A stretch of DNA of 11,019 nt from Actinobacteria bacterium UBA5182 (lineage in GTDB: Bacteria; Actinomycetota; UBA4738), in assembly GCA_002413185.1 (NCBI GenBank), contig DHWM01000141.1, forward strand, positions 1-11,019, written 5' to 3'. Below are positions 1 to 5,732 of the stretch, in pieces. The notes beneath the pieces are model-generated. The model saw only the letters and a list, made by a program, of their open reading frames with translations, made no database searches and was not told the DNA's origin. The position numbers were made by a program, and so were the translations under genes. Numbering within the stretch: position 1 is the stretch's first letter; each line of letters opens with the position of its first letter.

Positions 1-99
1 TCGCCGGCCCTCTGCGGGGGTCATCACCGCGATCACCGTCCCCAACACAGCGCCCAGGGCGACCGCCTTCGCCGTTCGGACCATCTCGCCCGTGGTCAT
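1..99 (-). CDS. Partial gene after parB, N-terminal membrane segment, function unknown
   Basis: I do not recognise this gene; only its first 33 codons lie in the window. It begins with ATG at 99, and that ATG shares bases with the TGA stop of parB (an ATGA overlap), so it is very likely co-translated with parB as the last visible member of the leftward cluster. The visible protein starts with about ten mixed residues (MTTGEMVRTAK), then a hydrophobic run with small residues (AVALGAVLGTVIAVM), then TPAEGRR. A glycine-rich hydrophobic helix followed by a proline and a Gly-Arg-Arg turn is loosely like the start of YtxH-type small membrane proteins, but that is only a resemblance. It could equally be a signal anchor of another protein. 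The open frame and the overlap support a real gene. Confidence 0.55.
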   Translation of the reverse strand, partial: MTTGEMVRTAKAVALGAVLGTVIAVMTPAEGRR

Positions 100-959
100 T
101 CCGGCGCGAGCCCCGGGCCGGATCCGATGATCTCCGAGACGATCCGCTCCAGGTCCTCCTTCGATCCGAACTCGACGACGATCTTGCCCTTGCGCTTTCC
201 CACCGAGATCTTCACCCGCGTGGCGAGCTGCTCCGAAAGGATTTCCTCCACCTCGTTCATGGAGGTGTCGGGAGCCCTTCTGGTCGACGGAGCGGCCGCC
301 GAGGGGTGCTCCGAGTATCTGCGGACGATGTCTTCCACCTGTCGAACCGACAGCCCTTCGGCCGCGACACGAAGCGCCAGGGACGACTTCGCGTCGTCGT
401 CCGGGAGGCCGAGGAGAGCTCTGGCGTGGCCCGCCTGGATGCGTCCCTCCGCCAGCAGGCGCTGGACCTCGCCGGGGAGTGACAGAAGCCTGATCGTATT
501 GGCGATGTGGGCCCTGGAATAGCCCAACCGCTCGGCCACGGTCTCCTGGGTCACCCCGAGATCCTCCAGCAGTTCCTGGAAGGCGGTGGCCAGTTCCAGC
601 GGCGCGAGGTCTTCGCGGTGGATGTTCTCGATGAGGGCCTCTCGAAGGGACTCGGTGTCGTCTCCTTCCCGGACGATGGCCGGGATCGTCGCCAGCCCGG
701 CCAGGCGGGCCGCCCGTAAGCGGCGCTCCCCCGCCACCATCTCGTAACCGGCGTCGCGGCGTCTGAGCACCACCGGCTGGAGCACCCCGACCTCGCGGAT
801 CGACCTGGCCAGGGCGGAAAGGGTTTCCTCGTCGAACTCGGCGCGGGGCTGCCGGGGGTTGGGCGTGATGGCGCTGACGGGGACGTCCAGAAGTGAGCCC
901 CCTTCGGCCGCGCCCGGAATGAGCGATGACAGTCCCCGGCCCAGTCCCCCTCGTTTCAC
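96..959 (-). CDS. parB: Chromosome partitioning protein ParB
   Basis: ParB is the CTP-dependent DNA clamp that loads at parS, spreads along neighbouring DNA and stimulates the ParA ATPase, so placing the origins. The 287 residues show the whole family layout: an N-terminal GLGRGLSSLIP segment (residues 5-15) that usually contacts ParA; the ParB/Srx nucleotide-binding domain with GERRLRAA (77-84) and ENIHREDL (111-118); a helix-turn-helix region (about 136-160) that recognises parS; and a C-terminal dimerisation domain (about 232-280) after a Ser/Ala/Pro linker. The start is GTG at 959, sharing bases with the parA TGA (GTGA overlap). A strong AAGGAGGG ribosome binding site lies in the end of parA, six bases upstream measured from GGAGG. 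A parS site about 1.9 kb away in the same gene cluster agrees with the assignment. All key motifs look intact. Confidence 0.97.
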   Translation of the reverse strand: MKRGGLGRGLSSLIPGAAEGGSLLDVPVSAITPNPRQPRAEFDEETLSALARSIREVGVLQPVVLRRRDAGYEMVAGERRLRAARLAGLATIPAIVREGDDTESLREALIENIHREDLAPLELATAFQELLEDLGVTQETVAERLGYSRAHIANTIRLLSLPGEVQRLLAEGRIQAGHARALLGLPDDDAKSSLALRVAAEGLSVRQVEDIVRRYSEHPSAAAPSTRRAPDTSMNEVEEILSEQLATRVKISVGKRKGKIVVEFGSKEDLERIVSEIIGSGPGLAPE

Positions 960-2068
960 TCGATCCCTCCTTCCGGCTCGGTGCCCGCTCCGCCGTCCCA
1001 GGTTCGGCGTGCTTCCGCTTGACCTCGATCTCCCATGCCAAAGAAGGCCTCGGAGGGATGGACCTCCCCGGCCTCCTGTGGGGCGACAGGGGCAGCTGGG
1101 GCGACAGGGGCAGCCCCTGTGCCTTGAGTACCCGAGGCGACGTCTCCGAGGTCGCCGAACCCCAGGAAGAGCTCCGGATCCCGTGCAGCGACCTCCTCGG
1201 CCAGCCGCCGGTAGGCCACCGCCCCCCTCGAAGTCGGGTCATAGACGGTGATCGGTCGACCGAACCCGGGAGCCTCCGCCAGTCTGACGCTCCGGGGTAT
1301 GACCACATCATACACTCGCGGTCCGAAGTAGGCTCTTACCTCCGACACCACCTGGTCCGCGAGCCGGGTCCGCGAATCGAACATTGTCATCACGATACCG
1401 GTGAGACGCAGCCGCGGGTTTACGTTCTGCTGAACCAGCCGCACGTTCTTGAGGAGCTGCCCCAGGCCCTCCAAGGCGTAGTACTCGCACTGGATGGGGA
1501 CGATGAGCTCCTCGGCAGCCGTGAGCGCGTTCACCGTCAACAGGCCCAGGGAGGGCGGACAGTCCAACAGGATGAAGTCGAAGTCTTCGCGGATGGGGTC
1601 GAGCGCCCTGGCCAGCCGCCCCTCCCTCGAGAACTGCGAGACCAGCTCGATCTCGGCGCCAGCAAGATCAATGGTCGAAGGAACCACCCACAGCCCCCCC
1701 ACCGCCGTGGGGACCATTGCCGCCCGGATGTCCGTCCCCGAAACGATGACCTGGTAGGTCGTGGCTATCCTGGCGGTGTGATCGATCCCAAGACCGGTGG
1801 AAGCATTACCCTGCGGATCGAGGTCGACCACGAGAACGCGCTTTCCCGATTCCGCAAGGGAGGCCCCGACGTTCACGGCGGTGGTGCTCTTGCCCACGCC
1901 TCCCTTCTGGTTGGCCACCGCGATCACCCTTGCTCCGGGTACCGCACGCCCCACGACGCCAGTCCCGGCGGCAGGAGCGACGGAAGCAGGCCGCACCTCC
2001 GCCACTCCCGTCCCCACCGCCTGGGGGGCAGTGGTCGAAGCCCATGGCGCCGCCGGCGCAGGCGCCAC
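956..2068 (-). CDS. parA: Chromosome partitioning ATPase ParA (Soj family)
   Basis: ParA is the Walker-type ATPase that binds the nucleoid and pulls ParB-parS complexes apart. The core begins at ARVIAVANQKGGVGKST, a deviant Walker A with its signature lysine, followed by VLVVDLDPQGNAS (switch I) and DFILLDCPPSLG (Walker B). The start is uncertain. I prefer GTG at 2068, giving 370 residues, because GGGAGGAGG (2074-2082 on this strand) sits five bases before it and because third codon positions upstream are clearly less GC-rich than in the core. An upstream TTG at 2254 would overlap the rsmG stop but has no ribosome binding site. With the chosen start, about 47 Ala/Pro/Val-rich residues precede the domain. 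A second Ala/Pro linker tail of roughly 70 residues follows it and includes a tandem DNA repeat. The gene overlaps parB by four bases. Identity is secure; the start is not. Confidence 0.9.
   Translation of the reverse strand: MAPAPAAPWASTTAPQAVGTGVAEVRPASVAPAAGTGVVGRAVPGARVIAVANQKGGVGKSTTAVNVGASLAESGKRVLVVDLDPQGNASTGLGIDHTARIATTYQVIVSGTDIRAAMVPTAVGGLWVVPSTIDLAGAEIELVSQFSREGRLARALDPIREDFDFILLDCPPSLGLLTVNALTAAEELIVPIQCEYYALEGLGQLLKNVRLVQQNVNPRLRLTGIVMTMFDSRTRLADQVVSEVRAYFGPRVYDVVIPRSVRLAEAPGFGRPITVYDPTSRGAVAYRRLAEEVAARDPELFLGFGDLGDVASGTQGTGAAPVAPAAPVAPQEAGEVHPSEAFFGMGDRGQAEARRTWDGGAGTEPEGGIE
1080..1115. repeat. Tandem 18-bp repeat in the 3' end of parA
   Basis: Two head-to-tail copies of GGGGCGACAGGGGCAGCT differ only at the last base. 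Read on the minus strand they encode the repeating Ala-Pro-Val-Ala-Pro motif of the ParA C-terminal linker. The length is a multiple of three, so a gain or loss of one unit would keep the frame. This looks like a slippage-prone linker repeat rather than a protein-binding site. Confidence 0.8.
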
Positions 2069-2250
2069 AGCGGCCTCCTCCCGTGGGGCTTCTTCACCGA
2101 GGAGCCGAGGAGCCACTTCTGCACCCCGGTCCCTGTGGGACGGTGACCCGTTCCTCTGGCGTCCCGGTTCGGTAGGAGGAACGAAGAACGTCGAGGAGGA
2201 TGAACCTGATGGGGAAGTATGAAGCTCGGGGTCCGTGTTCGGCTCCTGGT
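2069..2250. other. Gap between rsmG and parA, possible leader
   Basis: This stretch holds no gene if parA starts at 2068. The parA frame is open throughout, but only about 58 percent of its codons end in G or C, well below the neighbouring genes. That suggests untranslated leader, or a weakly constrained N-terminal extension like those seen on some actinobacterial ParA proteins. I see a small inverted repeat, GTCCC-TGT-GGGAC at 2129-2141, and no convincing promoter on either strand. Confidence 0.4.
2074..2082 (-). promoter_or_regulatory. Ribosome binding site deciding the parA start
   Basis: GGGAGGAGG on the minus strand lies five bases before GTG at 2068. It is the best match to the anti-Shine-Dalgarno sequence between the rsmG stop and the ParA core domain, and is my main reason for choosing that start. 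If translation begins further upstream, these bases would simply be Arg-Glu-Glu codons. Confidence 0.5.
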
Positions 2251-2859
2251 TCAAGCGGTCGAGCGTCCCATGATAACGAGTGGGCCGTGCCAGGCAAATC
2301 GCGGACGGGAGCAGATCGCGCAGGAAACGCCGACCGCGCGGAGAGCCTGGGCATCCCGTTCTGACCAGCTCCGTCCGGCGAAGTAGATCAGCTGCCCTTC
2401 CGGCTCGAGGAGGGTCCCCCCGATAGCCCATGCCTCCGCAGGACCAGCCAGTGCCCTGGCCGTAGCAACTTTCACCTGGCGGGTTACGCTCCTGGCGGCC
2501 TGGGGGAGGACAGTTACATTGGCCAGCTCGAGCTGTTCGACGGCGAATTCCAAGAAGGCAACCTTTCGGAGCTTCGGCTCGATGAGATAGATACGAAGGT
2601 CAGGGCGGGCGATGGCGACGGGGATCCCGGGGAGGCCCGCTCCGGATCCGATGTCCGCCGCGTCCGTCGGTCCCGGTGGGAGGCAGGCTAGGGCGCGGAG
2701 GCTGTCCAGGACGTGCCGCTCCCACACCCTGTGGCGATCGTTGGACCCTATCCAGCCGGCTTCGACGGCCCGGGTTCGGAGGAGCCGGGTAAACGCCTCA
2801 AGGTGCGCGATTTGTGCCACAGAAAGCCCTGGTGGGATCCGTGAACCCTCAAGTTTCAC
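2251..2859 (-). CDS. rsmG: 16S rRNA (guanine-N7) methyltransferase RsmG (GidB)
   Basis: RsmG uses S-adenosylmethionine to methylate N7 of the 16S rRNA guanine equivalent to E. coli G527, near the streptomycin site. The 202-residue frame shows WERHVLDSL (47-55) and the glycine-rich SAM-binding loop DIGSGAGLPGIP (69-80). It is followed by the acidic strand-end motif IYLIEPKLRKVAFLE, in which the glutamate should contact the cofactor ribose. The length is normal for the family. The longest frame begins at GTG 2859, which lies inside the parS palindrome and has no visible ribosome binding site. An in-frame GTG at 2820 (codon 14) is a possible alternative that would leave parS wholly intergenic. 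The order jag, rsmG, parA, parB is the classic origin-proximal arrangement. Confidence 0.95.
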   Translation of the reverse strand: MKLEGSRIPPGLSVAQIAHLEAFTRLLRTRAVEAGWIGSNDRHRVWERHVLDSLRALACLPPGPTDAADIGSGAGLPGIPVAIARPDLRIYLIEPKLRKVAFLEFAVEQLELANVTVLPQAARSVTRQVKVATARALAGPAEAWAIGGTLLEPEGQLIYFAGRSWSERDAQALRAVGVSCAICSRPRFAWHGPLVIMGRSTA

Positions 2860-2866
2860 GTGAAAC
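2853..2866. other. parS: parS centromere-like site
   Basis: GTTTCACGTGAAAC is a perfect 14-base palindrome equal to the core of the consensus parS site bound by chromosomal ParB. The outer consensus T and A are replaced by A at 2852 and G at 2867. It lies in the short jag-rsmG gap and includes the annotated GTG start of rsmG. It is the only full parS match I found in the window, about 4.4 kb from the proposed oriC and about 1.9 kb from the start of parB. Such origin-proximal sites are where ParB nucleates. Confidence 0.93.
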
Positions 2867-2897
2867 GGGGCCGCTGGGTAGGCGCGATCGGGCTGGG

Positions 2898-3557
2898 CTA
2901 TACGGGCCTGATGACCACGCGTCGCTGCGGTTCTTCACCCTCACTGGCCGTTTCGAGACCCCCCATCTCAGCGATGGTGTCATGGACGACCTTTCGTTCG
3001 TACGAAGACATCGGCTCCAAGGTCTCCGGCCGTCCGGACTTGGCAACCTTGCGGCCCATTTCCCGGGCGTGGCGCACCAACTGCGCCGTCCGCCGCTTTC
3101 TATAGTCCTCCACGTCCACTTGCACCGCGCACCGATCCGCTGTGTGTCCCTGAACGTGGCTCCGCACCAGTTCCTGCAGAGCGTCGAGTGTGTGTCCGTG
3201 CTTGCCGATAAGTAGGCCCATGTCGTCCCCCGACTCCTTGCCCCACACCTCGGCGTACAGGGTCCCCTGGACCTCATTCAGCTCCACCTCGGCTGGGATA
3301 CCCATTGCAGACATCAGGCCCTCCAGGAAATCGGCAGCCAAATCCCCCTGTTTGTCACGGATCTCGCCCTCGACCTGGGCCGCCGGAGCGGCCGGACGGA
3401 CCCGAACCACCGCCGCCTGGGCATTCCGGCCCAGGAAACCGCTCTTGGGCTCCTGGAGGATCTCGATCCGAGCCTCTTGCTCACTCAGGCCGAGTTCAGC
3501 CAGAGCCTCCTCGATGGCCTCCTCAACGCTTGCGGCGCTTTTTTCGATCTCCTCCAT
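2898..3557 (-). CDS. khpB: RNA-binding protein KhpB/Jag (Jag-N, KH and R3H domains)
   Basis: Jag, also called KhpB or EloR, is a cytoplasmic RNA-binding protein that pairs with KhpA in several Gram-positive bacteria and affects cell elongation and division. The 219 residues contain all three expected domains. The Jag-N domain (about 1-50) has the conserved turn KSGFLGR (38-44). The KH domain (about 77-150) has the RNA-gripping loop GLLIGKHGHTLDALQ (114-128). The R3H domain (about 152-215) has S-x-Y-E-R-x3-H at 184-192 and the usual SEGEEPQRRVVI close. The start is ATG at 3557 with GGGGGAG three bases upstream. It overlaps the 3' end of yidC by 35 bases, which suggests translational coupling. 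It always tends to follow yidC in this gene order. The assignment is secure. Confidence 0.95.
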   Translation of the reverse strand: MEEIEKSAASVEEAIEEALAELGLSEQEARIEILQEPKSGFLGRNAQAAVVRVRPAAPAAQVEGEIRDKQGDLAADFLEGLMSAMGIPAEVELNEVQGTLYAEVWGKESGDDMGLLIGKHGHTLDALQELVRSHVQGHTADRCAVQVDVEDYRKRRTAQLVRHAREMGRKVAKSGRPETLEPMSSYERKVVHDTIAEMGGLETASEGEEPQRRVVIRPV

Positions 3558-4656
3558 TTGCTCCCCCGGACCCTCCGCCCTCCGAGCGGGGCTGGCCGCC
3601 ACCCTTTCCGGACCCTGACGAACGCACCGCCCCTCGGCCCGCGCTGCTCTTCCCCGGGCCCGGCTTGGCCGTTCCGGGCTGTGCCCGCCGAGCCGACGAG
3701 CTCGGCGGCGGCCGTTTCCGAGCCGTGCCCTGCCCATCGACCCGACCAGCCCCGGCCGGCCGCTTCCCCGTGGACCGGGCCCGTCCGTCCGAAAGCTCTC
3801 GGCGGGGAGCCTTCCCCTGGGGCTTCCCCTCGCCAGTCGCAGCCCGGTCGCCGCCTTCGGCTCCCTGCATCCTCGGGAGCATGAAGTGTTGCTGCCCGAT
3901 CTGCACCAGGTTCGTGGTGGTCCAGTAGACGACCAGGCCGGCCGGAAAAATGAAGCCCCACACGCCGAACAACAGGGGCATGATCTTGGTGAGCGCCTGT
4001 TGTTGCTGGTTTCCCCCTTGGGGGGTAGCTTTCTGCATCTGTCGTTGCTGGTAGAAGGTGGTGCCGATCATCGCCACGGCCAGGAAGTAATACGGAGCAC
4101 GCGAGGCCCCGCCGCTCCCACACCGGAGCGGGCTGTCGATCCGCTCGCTCTGGGGCTGGTGCTTCTTGAACGTGATCGCCACATCCCGTCCGGCTTGAGC
4201 AGCGGAGCACAGAAGGTTGGCCCCCAGGAAGTCCGTGTGCTGGTGCACGATCGCGGCGTGGAGGTCGCTTTGGACGGGAACATGCCCGACCCCTCCGGGC
4301 ACCTTGAGCACCGCGAACAGGGCGATCAGGACCGGGAACTGCAGAAGGAGGGGCAGGCAACCGCTGAAAGGGTTGACGCCGTACTCTTTGTACAGCGCCA
4401 TCATCGACTCGTTCATGCGCTGACGGTCGCCCTTGTATTTCTGCTGGATGGCCTTGACCTTGGGTTGGATGACCTGCATGGCCTGCATGGACTTGATCTG
4501 CTTGATGCCCAGAGGAAGAAGTAGAACCCGGATGGCGAGGGTCAGCAGGATGATCGCCACACCATAGCCTCCGAGGTGTCGCACTCCGGAATAGAACACA
4601 GCGAGCACTTGCCCCAGCGCGTTCAGGACGGATTGGATGAATCCGGCCCCGATCAT
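3523..4656 (-). CDS. yidC: Membrane protein insertase YidC/Oxa1 family
   Basis: YidC inserts and folds membrane proteins, alone or with SecYEG. This 377-residue form is the short Gram-positive type, lacking the large periplasmic domain of E. coli. An early transmembrane helix includes AIRVLLLPLGIKQ with the conserved groove arginine at 43. The cytoplasmic helical hairpin follows (KAIQQKYKGDRQRMNE... ALYKEYGVNPFSGCLPLLLQFPVLIALF). Later segments are YYFLAVAMIGTTFYQQRQM and IMPLLFGVWGFIFPAGLVVYWTTTNL. A tail of about 113 residues, very rich in Arg, Lys, Gly and Ser and ending KKRRKR, follows the last helix; it probably lies in the cytoplasm and may touch the ribosome. The ATG at 4656 overlaps the yidD stop (ATGA), and the 3' end overlaps jag by 35 bases. 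No ribosome binding site beyond a weak AGG is visible, so coupling to yidD is likely. Confidence 0.95.
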   Translation of the reverse strand: MIGAGFIQSVLNALGQVLAVFYSGVRHLGGYGVAIILLTLAIRVLLLPLGIKQIKSMQAMQVIQPKVKAIQQKYKGDRQRMNESMMALYKEYGVNPFSGCLPLLLQFPVLIALFAVLKVPGGVGHVPVQSDLHAAIVHQHTDFLGANLLCSAAQAGRDVAITFKKHQPQSERIDSPLRCGSGGASRAPYYFLAVAMIGTTFYQQRQMQKATPQGGNQQQQALTKIMPLLFGVWGFIFPAGLVVYWTTTNLVQIGQQHFMLPRMQGAEGGDRAATGEGKPQGKAPRRELSDGRARSTGKRPAGAGRVDGQGTARKRPPPSSSARRAQPGTAKPGPGKSSAGRGAVRSSGSGKGGGQPRSEGGGSGGANGGDRKKRRKR

Positions 4657-4973
4657 GCTGCCTGTTCACCTGAGCGTATGAGGTTCTCATACTCCCCGCG
4701 GCGATGGCCTCGCCTTGCTGGCGGGTAGTCGACGCCACCCCGTGTGAGCGGCGAGCACCGCGCAACCCGCCACACCGACAAGGCCAGTCCCCGGAACACG
4801 CCCAGCTCCCCGATGGCAGCCTCGGCATAGGCTGAGCAGCTCGGATGGAACCGGCACCGGCTTCCCAGCGCCCTGCCCAGAGACGCTCGGTACGCACGGA
4901 TGAGGCCCAGCAAGACAATCCGAGCCGGCCAACCGGTGATGAACAGGAGGTTCCGCACCCGTTCGGCCCTCAC
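4653..4973 (-). CDS. yidD: Membrane protein insertion efficiency factor YidD
   Basis: YidD is a small membrane-associated protein that helps YidC-dependent insertion; its mechanism is not well understood. The 106 residues carry the family hallmark C-R-F-H-P-S-C-S-A-Y-A (40-50) and a third cysteine in RVARCSP (residue 73), preceded by a hydrophobic amphipathic segment (about 9-30). It is somewhat longer than the common 70-90 residues, through an extra charged C-terminal tail (RRGHRRGEYENLIRSGEQAA). The start is GTG at 4973, overlapping the rnpA stop (GTGA), with GGGAGG about eight bases upstream. The stop overlaps the yidC ATG. Position between rnpA and yidC is the usual one and fixes the identity. 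Confidence 0.93.
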   Translation of the reverse strand: MRAERVRNLLFITGWPARIVLLGLIRAYRASLGRALGSRCRFHPSCSAYAEAAIGELGVFRGLALSVWRVARCSPLTRGGVDYPPARRGHRRGEYENLIRSGEQAA

Positions 4974-5296
4974 TGGAGCACCCTCCCGGCGCTCAGCATC
5001 CGTTGGACCTCCGGGACCAGGTCATCCATTCGAGCTCCTCGTATTTCGGGCCGGGCCACGAACACCAATTCGAAACCGGACCGAGCCTGGATGGCAGTGG
5101 CGCGCCACGCCTCCTTGAGAATCCGGCGGGCCCGGTTCCTGGCCACCGCACTCCCCACGCCGCGACCGCACACGAAGCCGACCCTGGTCTTCGAAGGTGA
5201 CGCCAGAACGTACAGTACCAGCCGCTTCCCGCCGATCCGGCCGCCCTGCTCGAGGACCCGCTTGAACTCGATCGACCGGGTGAGCTTCCCCGGCAC
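4970..5296 (-). CDS. rnpA: Ribonuclease P protein component
   Basis: RnpA is the protein subunit of RNase P; with the catalytic RNA it removes the 5' leader from tRNA precursors. The 108 residues start MPGKLTRSIEFKRVLEQGG, the expected L-x-R-S-x-E-F opening. They contain the RNA-binding signature VARNRARRILKEAWR, with the Arg-Asn-Arg core at 53-55. The frame stays open upstream to 5425, but that part overlaps rpmH, and GTG at 5296 is the only sensible start after the rpmH stop; its ribosome binding site is poor. It lies 70 bases after rpmH and overlaps yidD by four bases. The length is normal for the family. The RNase P RNA gene is not in this window. Confidence 0.92.
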   Translation of the reverse strand: MPGKLTRSIEFKRVLEQGGRIGGKRLVLYVLASPSKTRVGFVCGRGVGSAVARNRARRILKEAWRATAIQARSGFELVFVARPEIRGARMDDLVPEVQRMLSAGRVLQ

Positions 5297-5366
5297 GTGC
5301 TGGCCGCCAGACCCGACCTCAGGAAACGGGGCGCCCCGAGAGCTGATCGCCGGCGAAGATCGGGGC

Positions 5367-5501
5367 TCAGGCCGAAAGCCGGACACGGCCCTTGCTCCTA
5401 CGGCGAGCGAGGACGTGGCGGCCACCGCGGGTTCGCATCCTGATCCGAAACCCGTGGGTCTTGTTCCGCTTCCGGTTGTTCGGTTGGTAGGTGCGCTTCA
5501 C
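5367..5501 (-). CDS. rpmH: 50S ribosomal protein L34
   Basis: L34 is a very small, basic protein of the large ribosomal subunit. The 44 residues open MKRTYQPNNRKRNKTHGF and continue with RIRMRTRGGRHVLARRRSKG and RVRLSA. This is a complete and typical L34, with the THGFR core and the R-R-x-K-G-R close, and the wording is that of actinobacterial L34. It starts with GTG at 5501 and has no clear Shine-Dalgarno sequence, although a strong minus-strand -10 hexamer lies about 60 bases upstream. It is the first gene of the leftward set and diverges from dnaA. I translated it by hand from the minus strand. Confidence 0.97.
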   Translation of the reverse strand: MKRTYQPNNRKRNKTHGFRIRMRTRGGRHVLARRRSKGRVRLSA

Positions 5502-5561
5502 GCGGTCTCGGCTTTCTGGGACGCTCTGTCAGAGCTGCCGGGCGTCCGGCACTCGGGCCCG

Positions 5562-5567
5562 AGTATA
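5562..5567 (-). promoter_or_regulatory. Candidate -10 element for rpmH
   Basis: TATACT on the minus strand would start transcription about 55 bases before the rpmH GTG. No good -35 lies 16-19 bases upstream. A TTGACG (5593-5598 on the minus strand) is 25 bases away, too far for a standard promoter. The -10 alone is a close match in very GC-rich DNA. Confidence 0.45.
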
Positions 5568-5613
5568 CCGGGGCAGGGCGGTGGAAAAAGGTCGTCAATA
5601 CCCCTGGCCTTCC

Positions 5614-5644
5614 TTGGCGGGGCCTCCGAACCCGGAGCTATAAT
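5614..5644 (+). promoter_or_regulatory. Candidate dnaA promoter
   Basis: TTGGCG (5614-5619) and a perfect TATAAT (5639-5644) are separated by 19 bases on the plus strand. This would give a leader of about 80 bases before the dnaA ATG. The spacing is slightly long, but a perfect -10 in this composition is unlikely by chance. The DnaA-box pair at 5702-5719 lies within the predicted leader. Confidence 0.55.
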
Positions 5645-5701
5645 CCGCCCGCTTCCAAGGTCGCCTTCCCTGCAACCCCTTCCCCGGGACGGCCTTCCGT
5701 G

Positions 5702-5719
5702 TTTCCACAAGTGTGGAAA
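5702..5719. promoter_or_regulatory. Inverted pair of DnaA-box-like sites before dnaA
   Basis: TTTCCACAAGTGTGGAAA has two perfect 8-base arms around AG. With one flanking base, each arm (GTTTCCACA and CTTTCCACA on opposite strands) matches the DnaA box TTATCCACA at seven of nine positions. It ends 13 bases before the dnaA start codon. This is a likely site for DnaA autoregulation and possibly part of the origin. A weaker third site on the minus strand, TTTTCCACC, is at 5580-5588. Confidence 0.6.
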
Positions 5720-5732
5720 GTACCTGGGGATA

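Noticed and set aside
953..966. GTTTCACTCGATCC near the parB start as a second parS.
   Set aside because: Only the left half matches; the right half is not complementary, and the bases encode the parB N-terminus.
926..2146. A 406-residue plus-strand open frame opposite parA.
   Set aside because: It lies wholly opposite parA and the start of parB, whose motifs are complete; no domain is visible.
2252..2254. TTG overlapping the rsmG stop as the parA start.
   Set aside because: No ribosome binding site precedes it and the following 180 bases have weak codon bias. Kept as an alternative only.
2200..2363. A small plus-strand frame starting ATG-AAC after GGAGG.
   Set aside because: GGAGG touches the ATG with no spacing, the frame is antisense to rsmG and parA leader DNA, and the peptide resembles nothing.
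3485..4918. A 477-residue minus-strand frame across yidD and yidC.
   Set aside because: It is out of frame with both real genes and covers their conserved motifs; a GC-rich shadow.
5562..5598. TTGACG and TATACT as a complete rpmH promoter.
   Set aside because: The spacer is 25 bases, too long for a standard promoter; only the -10 is kept, with moderate confidence.
4845..5732. The dnaA frame stays open for almost 900 bases upstream of its ATG.
   Set aside because: This part is antisense to rpmH, rnpA and yidD, which are real genes, and lacks any DnaA similarity. It is an effect of high GC content.
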